A stretch of 64,000 nt of DNA from Candidatus Methanomethylophilus alvi Mx1201 (GTDB lineage: Archaea; Thermoplasmatota; Thermoplasmata; Methanomassiliicoccales; Methanomethylophilaceae): positions 1,176,692-1,240,691 of the forward strand of contig NC_020913.1 in the NCBI RefSeq assembly GCF_000300255.2, read 5' to 3'. Of this stretch, positions 7,766 through 16,779 are shown piece by piece. The notes under the pieces were generated by a model. It was not told the origin of the DNA. It made no database searches and saw nothing but the letters and a program-made list of their open reading frames with translations. The stretch's first letter is position 1. Each line of letters opens with the position of its first letter. Both the position numbers and the translations under genes were made by a program.

Positions 7766-10700
7766 TTATGCGGCCGCCTTCCTGGAGTGCAGGAAGTACG
7801 CACCGGCGAGAGCGATGATGGCGACTGCGGCCACCGCTCCTCCGATCAGGAGCCAGTTGGTCCCGTTGTCATCGCTGTTGCTCGGGTCGGGGTACGGGTC
7901 GCTTCCGGCGTAGAAGTACGAGTAGTCGTCGGTGGAGAACTTGAAGTACTTCACCCCGTCGATCTCGACGATCTCGGACTGGATTACGGTAGCGAAACCG
8001 AAGTCGTTCACATGGTACAGGAAGGTGTCGGAACCGGTCACGGGCAGATATACCACCGCATCACCGCTGCAATCCAGGATGTATGCGTCATGGCCGTCGT
8101 AGACGGTCTTGGTCGCAACGACGTCGTACGTCTTTCCCTGATTGTTCTTCCCATCTATCTCCCAGAGGACTCCCGAGGACGTCTTGACCGTCACGGTGCC
8201 ATCCGAATCTTCGGGAATGACGAAACGGGCACCGTCGTCACCGATATCGGTGACCTCACCCGTATTCACTTCGCTCAAGGTCCCGTAGTAGGGAGTCAGA
8301 TAGAGGTCGTAGGAGTATTCGTAGGTACTACACTTCCACTCATACACACCCTTCCCGGTATCCGACAGGACCCCTACGGCCTTGCCGAACTGATTCACCA
8401 TGAACAGCGGCACCTTCCCTTCGGGGGCCTCTATGGACAGAGTCACAACGCCATGGTATTGGCATTCGGTCTTCTTCTCACCGTCGACATAGATGGAGAA
8501 CTTAGCGGGATCGTTCACCGTGGCCTCCAACAGATTGAGGGAATACCCGGACTCGATGGACATGATCTTCGTTTCCTTGTCATATGTGAAACCGGAGAAG
8601 TCGGATACATCGTCACCGACATACCCCTCCCAGGGATGCATGAAGAACGTGAGTACGCCGTCGACGTACTTCACACCCAGATCCGCATTGAGCATACCAT
8701 ATGCGCTCAGACAGTAGTTGTTGGCCACATCCCCGAAGAAATCCCAGGTCGCGAAGGAACCGGACACCTTGCCGCCGTCCTGCACGTAGAACGAGTCGAC
8801 GATGAGCAGGGAATCCCCCTCGAAGGTTATGCTTGCACCATCGGGAATGATCTCGACCTGCGTGACCAAAATGTTGTCGAACAGGTCGATCGGGCACAGT
8901 ATGTCGGAATCTACGTCCCCTCCGTTGACGGAGACCGTTCTGTCGTTACCGTTGGATGTCAGTTCCAGTACGCCTCCGTTTGCGGAATCTATCCAAGCAT
9001 GTATGCTGTCCACGGAATACTCCTTGCCTGCAACACCGCTCAGGTTCTTCACGGATATGTCGCAATCCTTGTATGCGGCAGGATCCCCGACAGAAATGAA
9101 GAACGGACCCTTCATGGACATCTCCTTCACACTGAAACTGTAATCGGTGTCCATGAACAGCGACTTGATGGACAGGTCGGCACCGCGTACACCCGCCTTT
9201 ACATCCCCCAAAGACACGGAGGTGTATCTCCCCTCGTCGGAGAAATCGAATGCTGCTTTTCCACCGTCTACGGACAGCATCATCCTTCCGCCTTCGATGT
9301 AGCCCTTCATGTAAAGGGATACATCGGCGGAACCGCTGAAATCGAACTTATTCACGGTGACCGTGTCGTCGGCGTAGATGGATTCCACATTACCGCCGAA
9401 CGAGACCTTGGCATCGGCCTCGAACTTCTCGAGGGCGACACTGGGATTGGACAGGGCGGCATTGATACCGCCCACACGTGCCTCTGCGGAAAGCATTGCC
9501 ACCGTCTTCACACCGGCATCTGTCTCGGAAGAGGTGTTGTCGAGGGACACGTCGAATCCGATGCCGCTGACCTCGAGGTCCAGCATGCTGGATCCCTCGA
9601 CCTCCACATCTATGTTCCCGATGCTGAGGCTGACGGAGAAGTCGACGTCGCGCATTCCCGCGACCGACTTTGCCAGATCGTCCATGTTGCCATATATGCT
9701 ATAGGACACGCTGTCGAGTTCGTAGAAGTCCACGAGCCCGCTTATGGGGTCTTTGATGAAGCGATCCATGGCGGCATAGAAATCGGAGACGTCTTCGTCA
9801 TCCGCGAATGCCCATTCACACTCGGAAAGGTCTTGGACATCGTCGAATATGTCCTCGAAATCGGTGGATTTCCAGGAAGGGATAGCGGGAACGTCGACAT
9901 CGTATCCTCCGGAGGAGACCAAGGCCATTATGTCTGCGAGTGCCGCCTCCGCATCGAGGGAGGCACGCACATCGCTTACCTCCACCCTTATGCTGTTGGA
10001 TCTGGACTCTTCTGCGGACTTGATGATGACGTCCTGGGTTATGTCGGCCGATACATTGGCCAAAGACAGTCTGGCGGAGACCTTTGCAGCACCGGTCTCG
10101 GAGACGGAGACGTCGAGACCGAACTCGAAGCCCTTGATCTCCACGTCCGCCTTGGGGTACGCCTTTTCCAGGCCGCCGAGGTCGAGTTTCATATCGGCCT
10201 TGATGCTGACGGAGACGTTCCCGCTCTTGAAGGAGATCCCCTCGTCCTCGCTGTTGGCGAGCGTCACGTTGGCGGACATGCCTACGGATATGTCGAAGAA
10301 ATCCTCCTCGGAGATGTTCATGTTCATGTTGGCTTTGAGGACTGTCGTGGGGTCCCCATAACTGACCGACACGCTTCCGTCTCCGGATACGGAGACCGTA
10401 TAGGAAGTGTCCTCTCCGGTCGGATAGGTTATCTCGATCCCTCCGATGGTGAACGATACGGCACCGCTCACGGTAAGAGAGGACGTTGAGGACGAGATCG
10501 AATAGTTGAATCCGACGGAGTTATCCTTGACGGCCTTCACAGACGTGTCGCCGACTTTGATGACGGTCCCCTCCGAGAAGGCCATCCCGATGGACCCCTC
10601 CGATCCATTGGAGGAATACGTCCCATCCAAGGATATCTCGGTCTTCTCTTTGAAAGTATAGATGTTGAATCCTATGTCCATACCCAGGATGCTTCCGAGG

Positions 10701-11161
10701 GATACGGCGACCGATGCGCCCTTCTCGAAAACGAATACTGCGGATCCCTGGGCAGTTACGGAGATATCCACAGCAGACAATATGAGCACGTAACCGTCGG
10801 CGACGCGTACCTGTCCATCGGAATAGAATACGTATTTCCCCTTCATCACGTTGTTCTCGCTGTCGGGGCCTACCTCGATGACGGTCTCTATCTTTTCAGA
10901 CGGTTCTATGATCTCTCCATTGCCCTTGCCTTCGATCTCGATGGAGCCTATGATGGCCGACGGATCGAAACCGGCAATAGAACCGAGATCTATATCTGAA
11001 AGCGACGGCCAGGAGGCCGGGTCTGACGAATACTCATAGGTCACAGGACCGACCGCTTCGGCATCCCCTCCGTCCGAGGAGAACACCGCCGCAGACGGCA
11101 TGACCATGCATAGGGCGACGACAAAAGCCATCGCCACCGAATATTTTGTTTTAATATACAT
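7766..11161 (-). CDS. Secreted, membrane-anchored beta-rich surface protein (1131 aa)
   Basis: An N-terminal signal peptide (about residues 9-30, ending AAVFSSDGGDAEA) precedes ~1060 residues of alternating Ser/Val/Asp-rich strands with recurrent phrases such as VSVSIKADMKLDLGG and ADISVGMSANVT-like segments, consistent with repeated beta-solenoid or Ig-like units. The tail is Asp/Asn-rich, then a transmembrane helix (NWLLIGGAVAAVAIIALAG) and HSRKAAA. It is therefore an extracellular adhesin-like or envelope protein anchored at its C terminus. GGAGGT directly abuts the ATG with no spacer, too close for a normal Shine-Dalgarno site; initiation at Met11 or a leaderless mRNA is possible. Confidence 0.75.
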   Translation of the reverse strand: MYIKTKYSVAMAFVVALCMVMPSAAVFSSDGGDAEAVGPVTYEYSSDPASWPSLSDIDLGSIAGFDPSAIIGSIEIEGKGNGEIIEPSEKIETVIEVGPDSENNVMKGKYVFYSDGQVRVADGYVLILSAVDISVTAQGSAVFVFEKGASVAVSLGSILGMDIGFNIYTFKEKTEISLDGTYSSNGSEGSIGMAFSEGTVIKVGDTSVKAVKDNSVGFNYSISSSTSSLTVSGAVSFTIGGIEITYPTGEDTSYTVSVSGDGSVSVSYGDPTTVLKANMNMNISEEDFFDISVGMSANVTLANSEDEGISFKSGNVSVSIKADMKLDLGGLEKAYPKADVEIKGFEFGLDVSVSETGAAKVSARLSLANVSADITQDVIIKSAEESRSNSIRVEVSDVRASLDAEAALADIMALVSSGGYDVDVPAIPSWKSTDFEDIFDDVQDLSECEWAFADDEDVSDFYAAMDRFIKDPISGLVDFYELDSVSYSIYGNMDDLAKSVAGMRDVDFSVSLSIGNIDVEVEGSSMLDLEVSGIGFDVSLDNTSSETDAGVKTVAMLSAEARVGGINAALSNPSVALEKFEADAKVSFGGNVESIYADDTVTVNKFDFSGSADVSLYMKGYIEGGRMMLSVDGGKAAFDFSDEGRYTSVSLGDVKAGVRGADLSIKSLFMDTDYSFSVKEMSMKGPFFISVGDPAAYKDCDISVKNLSGVAGKEYSVDSIHAWIDSANGGVLELTSNGNDRTVSVNGGDVDSDILCPIDLFDNILVTQVEIIPDGASITFEGDSLLIVDSFYVQDGGKVSGSFATWDFFGDVANNYCLSAYGMLNADLGVKYVDGVLTFFMHPWEGYVGDDVSDFSGFTYDKETKIMSIESGYSLNLLEATVNDPAKFSIYVDGEKKTECQYHGVVTLSIEAPEGKVPLFMVNQFGKAVGVLSDTGKGVYEWKCSTYEYSYDLYLTPYYGTLSEVNTGEVTDIGDDGARFVIPEDSDGTVTVKTSSGVLWEIDGKNNQGKTYDVVATKTVYDGHDAYILDCSGDAVVYLPVTGSDTFLYHVNDFGFATVIQSEIVEIDGVKYFKFSTDDYSYFYAGSDPYPDPSNSDDNGTNWLLIGGAVAAVAIIALAGAYFLHSRKAAA

Positions 11162-11344
11162 ACCTCCGAATCTTCTACAAAGAATGGGTTTGATAATGTA
11201 TCCTTATGTCAATATATAAGACTTGTAACAAACAGGATAGTATGCCTTCTCTCAATATATGCACGTTAATACAATTGTACAAAATATCCGGATTTTTCCG
11301 ATTGTAATGATTACATAGGCACATGTGACGAAGTATTTCCGCAC

Positions 11345-11372
11345 ATATCCATTAACGCACATTAACGGATAT
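11345..11372 (+). promoter_or_regulatory. Inverted/direct repeat before the chelatase pair
   Basis: ATATCC (11345-11350) and GGATAT (11367-11372) form a dyad whose arms each adjoin an ATTAACG direct repeat. A TATA-like TTTATAG follows at ~11375-11381, so the dyad sits where an upstream operator would. Its arms are the reverse arrangement of the 17-bp palindrome found elsewhere in the window, and I do not count it as the same site. Confidence 0.35.
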
Positions 11373-11452
11373 TGTTTATAGTGACAGGCCGATTCCAATG
11401 ACATGAGTGGAAGGTGGCCAGCCTTCCGCCATTGAAGGAGAGAGAGTTTGAA

Positions 11453-12484
11453 ATGGCAGAGATGCAGACACTGTTCCCGTTCGTCCGTATCGTGAAACAG
11501 GATAAAATGAAAAGGGCATTGCTTCTGAACGTCGTGGATCCCAGCATCGGAGGGGTCCTCATCAAAGGGGAGAAAGGTACGGCCAAATCCACGGCCGTGA
11601 GGTCTATGGCGCAGTTCCTGCCCGCAAGGCCCGCCGTGAAAGGGTGCGCATACCGTTGCGACCCCCGCTACCCCAAGAGGCTCTGCGCAGACTGTCAGGC
11701 AAGGATCGCGGCCGGCGAGGAACTGGAGACCGTCAAGGTCCCGATGAAGGTCATCGAACTCCCGCTCAACGCCACCGAGGACAGGGTATCCGGTACCCTC
11801 GACCTCGAATATGTGCTCAAGACAGGAAAGAAGAAATTCGAACCCGGGGTCCTCGCATCCGCCAACGGCAACATACTCTACGTCGACGAGATCAACCTGC
11901 TGGACGACCACATCATCGACCTGCTTCTGGACTCCGCCGCCATGGGGGTCAACTATGTGGAGAGGGAGGGTGTGTCGTTCTCCCACCCCGCGAGGTTCGT
12001 CCTCGTAGGTACCATGAATCCCGAGGAAGGGAACCTCAGACCCCAGCTGCTGGACAGGTTCGGACTGTCCGTGGAGGTCGAAGGAGAGGACAGCATAACG
12101 ACCAGGACCGAGGTCATCAAGAGGAGGCTCGCCTTCGACGCCGACCCCGAGGCCTACGTCGACTCGTGCAAGGACGAGCTGAAGGCCCTCACCAAACAGA
12201 TCGAACAGGCCAGGAAACTCATAACCGAGATCCCCGTGGACGATAATGCGGTCACCATGGCCGCCAAACTGTCGATGAAGTTCAGCATGGAGGGGCACAG
12301 GTCCGACATCACCCTCATCCGCGCCGCCAGGGCCAACGCCGCCCTCGCCGGAAGGAAGGAGATCACCAAGGACGATATGAAGGACGTCGCCGCACTCGTC
12401 CTCGCCCACCGTATCAAGAGGAACGCTTTCGACAAGACCAAGTTCGACGAGAGCGAGGTCACGGAATGTCTCGCCAGAATGTGA
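11453..12484 (+). CDS. ChlI/BchI-like AAA+ ATPase of a (cobalt/magnesium) chelatase
   Basis: This is the motor subunit that drives metal insertion into tetrapyrroles with a CobN/ChlH-type large subunit. Walker A GEKGTAKST is at residues ~38-46 and Walker B ILYVDEINLL at ~140. Between them is the CAYRCDP...CADC cysteine cluster typical of this class. The ATG at 11453 follows GAAGGAG; an upstream ATG at 11414 lacks a ribosome binding site. It overlaps the next gene by 19 bases. No chlorophyll genes are present, while cobN lies at the right edge and cobalt transport genes are next door, so a cobaltochelatase role is inferred. Confidence 0.8.
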   Translation: MAEMQTLFPFVRIVKQDKMKRALLLNVVDPSIGGVLIKGEKGTAKSTAVRSMAQFLPARPAVKGCAYRCDPRYPKRLCADCQARIAAGEELETVKVPMKVIELPLNATEDRVSGTLDLEYVLKTGKKKFEPGVLASANGNILYVDEINLLDDHIIDLLLDSAAMGVNYVEREGVSFSHPARFVLVGTMNPEEGNLRPQLLDRFGLSVEVEGEDSITTRTEVIKRRLAFDADPEAYVDSCKDELKALTKQIEQARKLITEIPVDDNAVTMAAKLSMKFSMEGHRSDITLIRAARANAALAGRKEITKDDMKDVAALVLAHRIKRNAFDKTKFDESEVTECLARM

Positions 12485-14415
12485 ACGGCAACAGCCTTCC
12501 GTTCTCCGCCATCTATGGAAACGAGACCGCCAAGACCGCGTTGCTGTGCGCTGCCGTGAACCCGCACATAAAGGCGGTCCTGATCAAGGGCCTGTCCGGG
12601 ACCGGAAAGACCGCCCTGGCACGTTCGGTATGCGGCATAGACCCGGGGAAGAAGGTCGTCAACGTCCCCCTCAACGTCACCGACGAGCAACTGTTCGGGG
12701 CCATAGACCTGGAGCTCGCCATAGCCACCGGCAGCGTGGAACTGGGCGAGAGCCTCCTCATGAGGGCTAACCGGAACTACCTCTATCTGGACGACGCCGA
12801 CCTGTTCGATGCGAACGTCCTCACCGCCATGCTCAACGACGTACGCGACGGGAAGGTCTACATCGAGAGGGAGAACATCTCGACCTCGTACAGGTGCAAC
12901 ACCACCGTACTGGCCAGCATGAATTCCAACAGGAAGTACATCGACAAGCACGTCCTGGACTGCTTCGACATGTGCGTCACCATGCGTAAACCCAAGGAAT
13001 CGGACGAATGCGAGGAGGTCATCAGGAGGAACCTGTCCTTCTACGACGGGACGTTCTCCGAAAGCAGGGACTTCGCGGCCGACGACAGGGAGCAGGCCAA
13101 GGCCGTCAAGGCCGCCAGGAAACTCCTGCCACAGGTACACATATCCCAGAAGCAGATGCGTAACATAGCCAGGATCTGCAAGGCGATAGGTGTGAAGGGA
13201 TGCAGGGGCGCCATCTCCACCGCACAGGCGGCTCTGGCACTCGCCGCCCTGGCCGGAAGGAAGCGCGTGACCGACACGGATACCGCACAGGCGGCGCTCC
13301 TCTGTCTGGAACACAGGCGTACCAAACGCCAGGTGAGGAAGGAGAAGAAGCAGTACAACCCGCTGGAGACCGGATACAACCCCCTCGGAGGGATAAAGAG
13401 ATTCATCCACGACGAGAAGGGCGAGACCACGGAATCCAAGATCGTCAAGGGGATGAACGAGAACGACGTCACCGTGGCACAGGTCAACTCCGGAGAGGCC
13501 TTCATCAAATCCGAGGATATGGAGGATGTCGTCGCCACCATCGGTGAGACGTTCGAGGCCATCGACCTTCTGGAGGCGGAGGACAGCAACGGCTCCTTCT
13601 CAGGGGACGACGTCGCGAAAAGACGTTATGTGGAGAGTACGGACCGTAACGGGAAGTACATCAAATCCCGCGTCCCCAACGGAGGGTACCCGGACATCGC
13701 CTTCGATGCCACCATCAGGGCGGCCGCACCCTACCAGCAGAAGCGCCAGAAACCCGGTGACGGCGGAGTGAAACTGGAGAAGCAGGACATAAGGGAGAAG
13801 GTCAGGCAGAAGCAGATATCGTCCACGTTCCTGTTCCTTCTCGATACCAGCGGCTCCCTGATAATCCGCAACAGGATGAGCAAGGTAAAGGCGGCCATGA
13901 TATCCATGCTGAGCACCCACTACGTCAAGAGGGACAGGGTCGGTCTGATGACCTTCAACGAGGAGAGTATAGACCTGATCCTCCAGCCCACCAGGGCAGT
14001 GGAGCAGCTAGAACCGATCATCGATGCCATAGCCGTGGGGCAGGGGACACCTCTGAGCGCCGCGCTGATCAAGGTGTACGAATACATGATGCCTTACACC
14101 CTGAAGCATCCCGACGAGAAGTGCCACATCGTCCTGATAACGGACGGGAAGGCGACACAGGCGATGGATAGCTACAAGGACCCCATCAAAGAGGCCCTGG
14201 AGATATCCAAGATGGTGAACATACCTAATTCGGATTGGATCGTGATCGACTCCGGCCTAGGTTACACCAAGAACGACATCCCCAAGATGCTGGCCGAGAA
14301 CCTCCACGGGAAGTTCTTCCTGCTGGACGACCTGGAGGTCAAGGACGACAAACCCAACATCTGGAAGGGTTGGTCGGAGACCTACACGGGCGTAGTCGAC
14401 CACCTCAACAAATGA
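12466..14415 (+). CDS. ChlD/BchD-like AAA + von Willebrand A protein
   Basis: The N-terminal AAA domain has a Walker A-like GLSGTGKTA at ~residue 40 and a degraded Walker B (YLYLDDADLF). A charged linker (residues ~280-430) leads to a VWA domain whose MIDAS motif DTSGS is near residue 459, with a later TDGKATQAMD loop. In ChlI/ChlD systems the two rings stack and the MIDAS contacts the large chelatase subunit. The overlap with the upstream AAA gene implies coupled, stoichiometric production. A partner CobN is encoded at 61.6-64 kb. Confidence 0.8.
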   Translation: MSRQNVNGNSLPFSAIYGNETAKTALLCAAVNPHIKAVLIKGLSGTGKTALARSVCGIDPGKKVVNVPLNVTDEQLFGAIDLELAIATGSVELGESLLMRANRNYLYLDDADLFDANVLTAMLNDVRDGKVYIERENISTSYRCNTTVLASMNSNRKYIDKHVLDCFDMCVTMRKPKESDECEEVIRRNLSFYDGTFSESRDFAADDREQAKAVKAARKLLPQVHISQKQMRNIARICKAIGVKGCRGAISTAQAALALAALAGRKRVTDTDTAQAALLCLEHRRTKRQVRKEKKQYNPLETGYNPLGGIKRFIHDEKGETTESKIVKGMNENDVTVAQVNSGEAFIKSEDMEDVVATIGETFEAIDLLEAEDSNGSFSGDDVAKRRYVESTDRNGKYIKSRVPNGGYPDIAFDATIRAAAPYQQKRQKPGDGGVKLEKQDIREKVRQKQISSTFLFLLDTSGSLIIRNRMSKVKAAMISMLSTHYVKRDRVGLMTFNEESIDLILQPTRAVEQLEPIIDAIAVGQGTPLSAALIKVYEYMMPYTLKHPDEKCHIVLITDGKATQAMDSYKDPIKEALEISKMVNIPNSDWIVIDSGLGYTKNDIPKMLAENLHGKFFLLDDLEVKDDKPNIWKGWSETYTGVVDHLNK

Positions 14416-14419
14416 ACGT

Positions 14420-14456
14420 CCTCGGGACACGGGGGATCTCTCCCGACGTCCCGAGG
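14420..14456. terminator. Bidirectional terminator between chlD-like and cbiO
   Basis: CCTCGGGAC (14420-14428) pairs perfectly with GTCCCGAGG (14448-14456), with a second GGGGGA/TCTCCC-type pairing in the loop. It lies exactly between two convergent stops. Confidence 0.5.
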
Positions 14457-14461
14457 CCCCT

Positions 14462-15628
14462 TCATCCGGACACTTCGGGAAGGACCTTCACAGGTATCTT
14501 CCCGAAACCGGCCCTTTCCATGAAACCGACACCGCATACCGCGACGTCCACCATGGCGGGGTCGCACAGAAGGACGGTATCCTTCCCTTCCATGCACCTT
14601 ATCATGCAGTTCTCGGGAGCGCCGTAGAAGAATTCTATACCTACATTGGCGATGTCCTTCGCACGTCTGGCACTTTTTCCGTATATTCCCCTGGAGGCTT
14701 CCGACAGACCCGCGGAGGCCAATGCCGCATCCACCGCCTTGTCGTCGGCACCGGCCAAAACAGGCATTATGTGAAGGGTACCCGTCCCGGCCTTCGGCGG
14801 GACGGTCTTGCTGATAAGCTGCGCCTCGGTCCTCGGGAATGGGGACGGATCCGTTCCGCGCATGGACGACAGACCCTCGTTCATGAGGAACACCTTGGGT
14901 GGAAGGAGGCCAGCCAGGTAGACGGACGGTTTGTCCGCGTAGAATGGCTCCGGTTCCCCGGAATAGATGCATCTCCCGTTCTGCATAACATGTATCTCGT
15001 CCGCCCAGGCATAGGTGAGGTCCGTGTCGTGGGAAGACATCACAACGGTCGTCCCTTCACGGTGCAACTGTTCCACCAGTTCCATCACCTCCGACGCCAT
15101 CTGCGGATCCAGACCGGCGGTGGGCTCGTCCATGATAAGGACCTTCGGACGCATGGCGAGGACGCCGGCTATGGCGACCCTCTTCCTCTGGCCGTAGGAG
15201 AGACGCATTATCCCGCTCTTCCTGAAATCCTGCATCCCCACCATGAACAAGGCTTCCTCGACCCTCCTCTCGACCTCGTCCTTGGAAAGACCCAGATTCT
15301 CCGGTCCGAACGCCACGTCCTGTTCCACGACCGGACGGAACAGCATGTCGTCGGGGTTCTGGAACAGCACGGCGACGTCGGTGCGCATCCTCGTCACGCT
15401 CTTCCTGCGGTACGAGATGGGCTCTCCGTTGTAACGTACGACGCCTGATTCCGGCTTATATAGGGCGTTCAATATGCCGAACAGCGTGGATTTACCGGCC
15501 CCGTTGGCCCCGATTATGGCGGTCTTCACCCCTCTGCGAACCCTTACCGTGACATCGGAAAGAGCAGGCTGGCACTTCTTCCCGTAACGGTATGTGACCC
15601 CTTCCGTCTCCAGGACGTAATCGCTCAT
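14462..15628 (-). CDS. cbiO: Cobalt ECF transporter ATPase CbiO (second copy, long form)
   Basis: Energy-coupling ATPase of the cobalt importer. Walker A GANGAGKST (~residues 38-46), signature LSYGQRKR, Walker B VLIMDEPTAGLD and the His of SSHDTDL are all intact. At 388 aa it is about 110 residues longer than a usual CbiO. The extra C-terminal domain (from ~GTLHIMPVLAGADD) has a counterpart in the preceding ATPase. ATG at 15626-15628 overlaps the stop of the upstream cbiO by 4 bases. Last gene of the cbiMNQ-O-O operon. Confidence 0.88.
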   Translation of the reverse strand: MSDYVLETEGVTYRYGKKCQPALSDVTVRVRRGVKTAIIGANGAGKSTLFGILNALYKPESGVVRYNGEPISYRRKSVTRMRTDVAVLFQNPDDMLFRPVVEQDVAFGPENLGLSKDEVERRVEEALFMVGMQDFRKSGIMRLSYGQRKRVAIAGVLAMRPKVLIMDEPTAGLDPQMASEVMELVEQLHREGTTVVMSSHDTDLTYAWADEIHVMQNGRCIYSGEPEPFYADKPSVYLAGLLPPKVFLMNEGLSSMRGTDPSPFPRTEAQLISKTVPPKAGTGTLHIMPVLAGADDKAVDAALASAGLSEASRGIYGKSARRAKDIANVGIEFFYGAPENCMIRCMEGKDTVLLCDPAMVDVAVCGVGFMERAGFGKIPVKVLPEVSG

Positions 15629-16779
15629 CCTATCACCTGCATGTCTATGTCCGCTCCGAATACGGAAAGCCTTCCGGCCTTCTCCCTGACCATCGGCTCG
15701 TAGACAGAATCGTAAATGAGGACCGAATCCCTTCCGAGAACGGCCTCGGAAAGACAGGAATCGATCCCGTCGAAGTAGAAATCGATCTTCTCCGACTCGT
15801 CCGTGGCGGCATATCTCGATTCCGTCCCGTACAGACCGATGCGGGCACCATCCCCGGCCTCCCTGACGGCCTCGGCATAGCGGTCCCCCACCGGACCTCC
15901 GGAATATGGGATGCAGAATATCCTGCCGGTGACGCCGTTCCCGCCGCCGAACTTGGCGAGGTATTCGCTGACCGTCTTGGGATAAGGCGACTCGTCCACC
16001 CCGGAGATGGAGGAGATCTCCCGATTCATGCTGAAAGTTGACGGCCTCAGAAGACCGCTGAGGAGGACGTTGTCTATGTCCTCGTAGAATCCTTCCGAAT
16101 CCCCTCCGTAGATCATATGGCCGTGCCTGAGCACGCGGACACCGTCGGCCCACGTATATGCCAGATCGACGTCGTGTGTCGATATGATGACCGTCACTCC
16201 CTCCAGATGGAGTCTTTCGGCCAGCTCCATGACCTCCATGGAAGATTGCGGATCGAGACCTGCGGTGGGCTCGTCCATTATCATGACCTTGGGTCTGACA
16301 GCAAGGGCACCGGCTATGGCGACCCTCTTCCTCTGACCCCCTGAAAGCTGCTGCAGAGGAGACCAGCGGTAATCCGACATCCTGACGTCGCGCAGTGCCC
16401 TGTCGATCCTCTCGCCGACCTCGTCCCTCGGGACGCCTATGTTCATCGGTCCGAAGGCCACGTCCTCCTCCACCGTCGACGAGAACATCTGTTCGTCTGG
16501 ATTCTGAAGGACGACCGCGACTTCGGAACGGAGTTCCGTAAGACCCTCTTTGGTGTACTCCACCGGCTTTCCGCGATAGAGGACCTCCCCTTTGGAAGGC
16601 TTGTATACCCCGGTGAGGCTGTAGAACAGGGTGGTCTTCCCGGCACCGTTGGCCCCGAGGACGGCGGTACGTCCGTTCTCCGGTATGCTGAGATCCACAT
16701 CCTTGAGGACGAACGGCAGATTGTCGTGGTGTCTGAAACTCACCCCTTCCATATTGAAGACATCCAAAATTGTCACCAT
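15625..16779 (-). CDS. cbiO: Cobalt ECF transporter ATPase CbiO (first copy, long form)
   Basis: Walker A GANGAGKTT, signature LSGGQRKR, Walker B VMIMDEPTAGLD and H-loop STHDVDL are intact. The 384-aa length reflects a C-terminal domain (from ~GRIFCIPYSGGPVGD) homologous to that of the second CbiO, so the two probably form a heterodimer with matching regulatory domains. The ATG at 16777-16779 overlaps the end of the fused permease gene by 7 bases; a second Met ten codons in is an alternative start. Paralogue identity is high in the ATPase core and low in the tail. Confidence 0.88.
   Translation of the reverse strand: MVTILDVFNMEGVSFRHHDNLPFVLKDVDLSIPENGRTAVLGANGAGKTTLFYSLTGVYKPSKGEVLYRGKPVEYTKEGLTELRSEVAVVLQNPDEQMFSSTVEEDVAFGPMNIGVPRDEVGERIDRALRDVRMSDYRWSPLQQLSGGQRKRVAIAGALAVRPKVMIMDEPTAGLDPQSSMEVMELAERLHLEGVTVIISTHDVDLAYTWADGVRVLRHGHMIYGGDSEGFYEDIDNVLLSGLLRPSTFSMNREISSISGVDESPYPKTVSEYLAKFGGGNGVTGRIFCIPYSGGPVGDRYAEAVREAGDGARIGLYGTESRYAATDESEKIDFYFDGIDSCLSEAVLGRDSVLIYDSVYEPMVREKAGRLSVFGADIDMQVIG

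Noticed and set aside
7736..10489. 917-aa open frame on the plus strand
   Set aside because: It is antisense to the signal-peptide-bearing surface protein, has no domain, and is open only because of the third-base bias of the real gene.
11345..11372. ATATCC...GGATAT dyad as a member of the 17-bp operator family
   Set aside because: The arms are in the opposite order and the spacing is 16 bp, so it does not fit the consensus.
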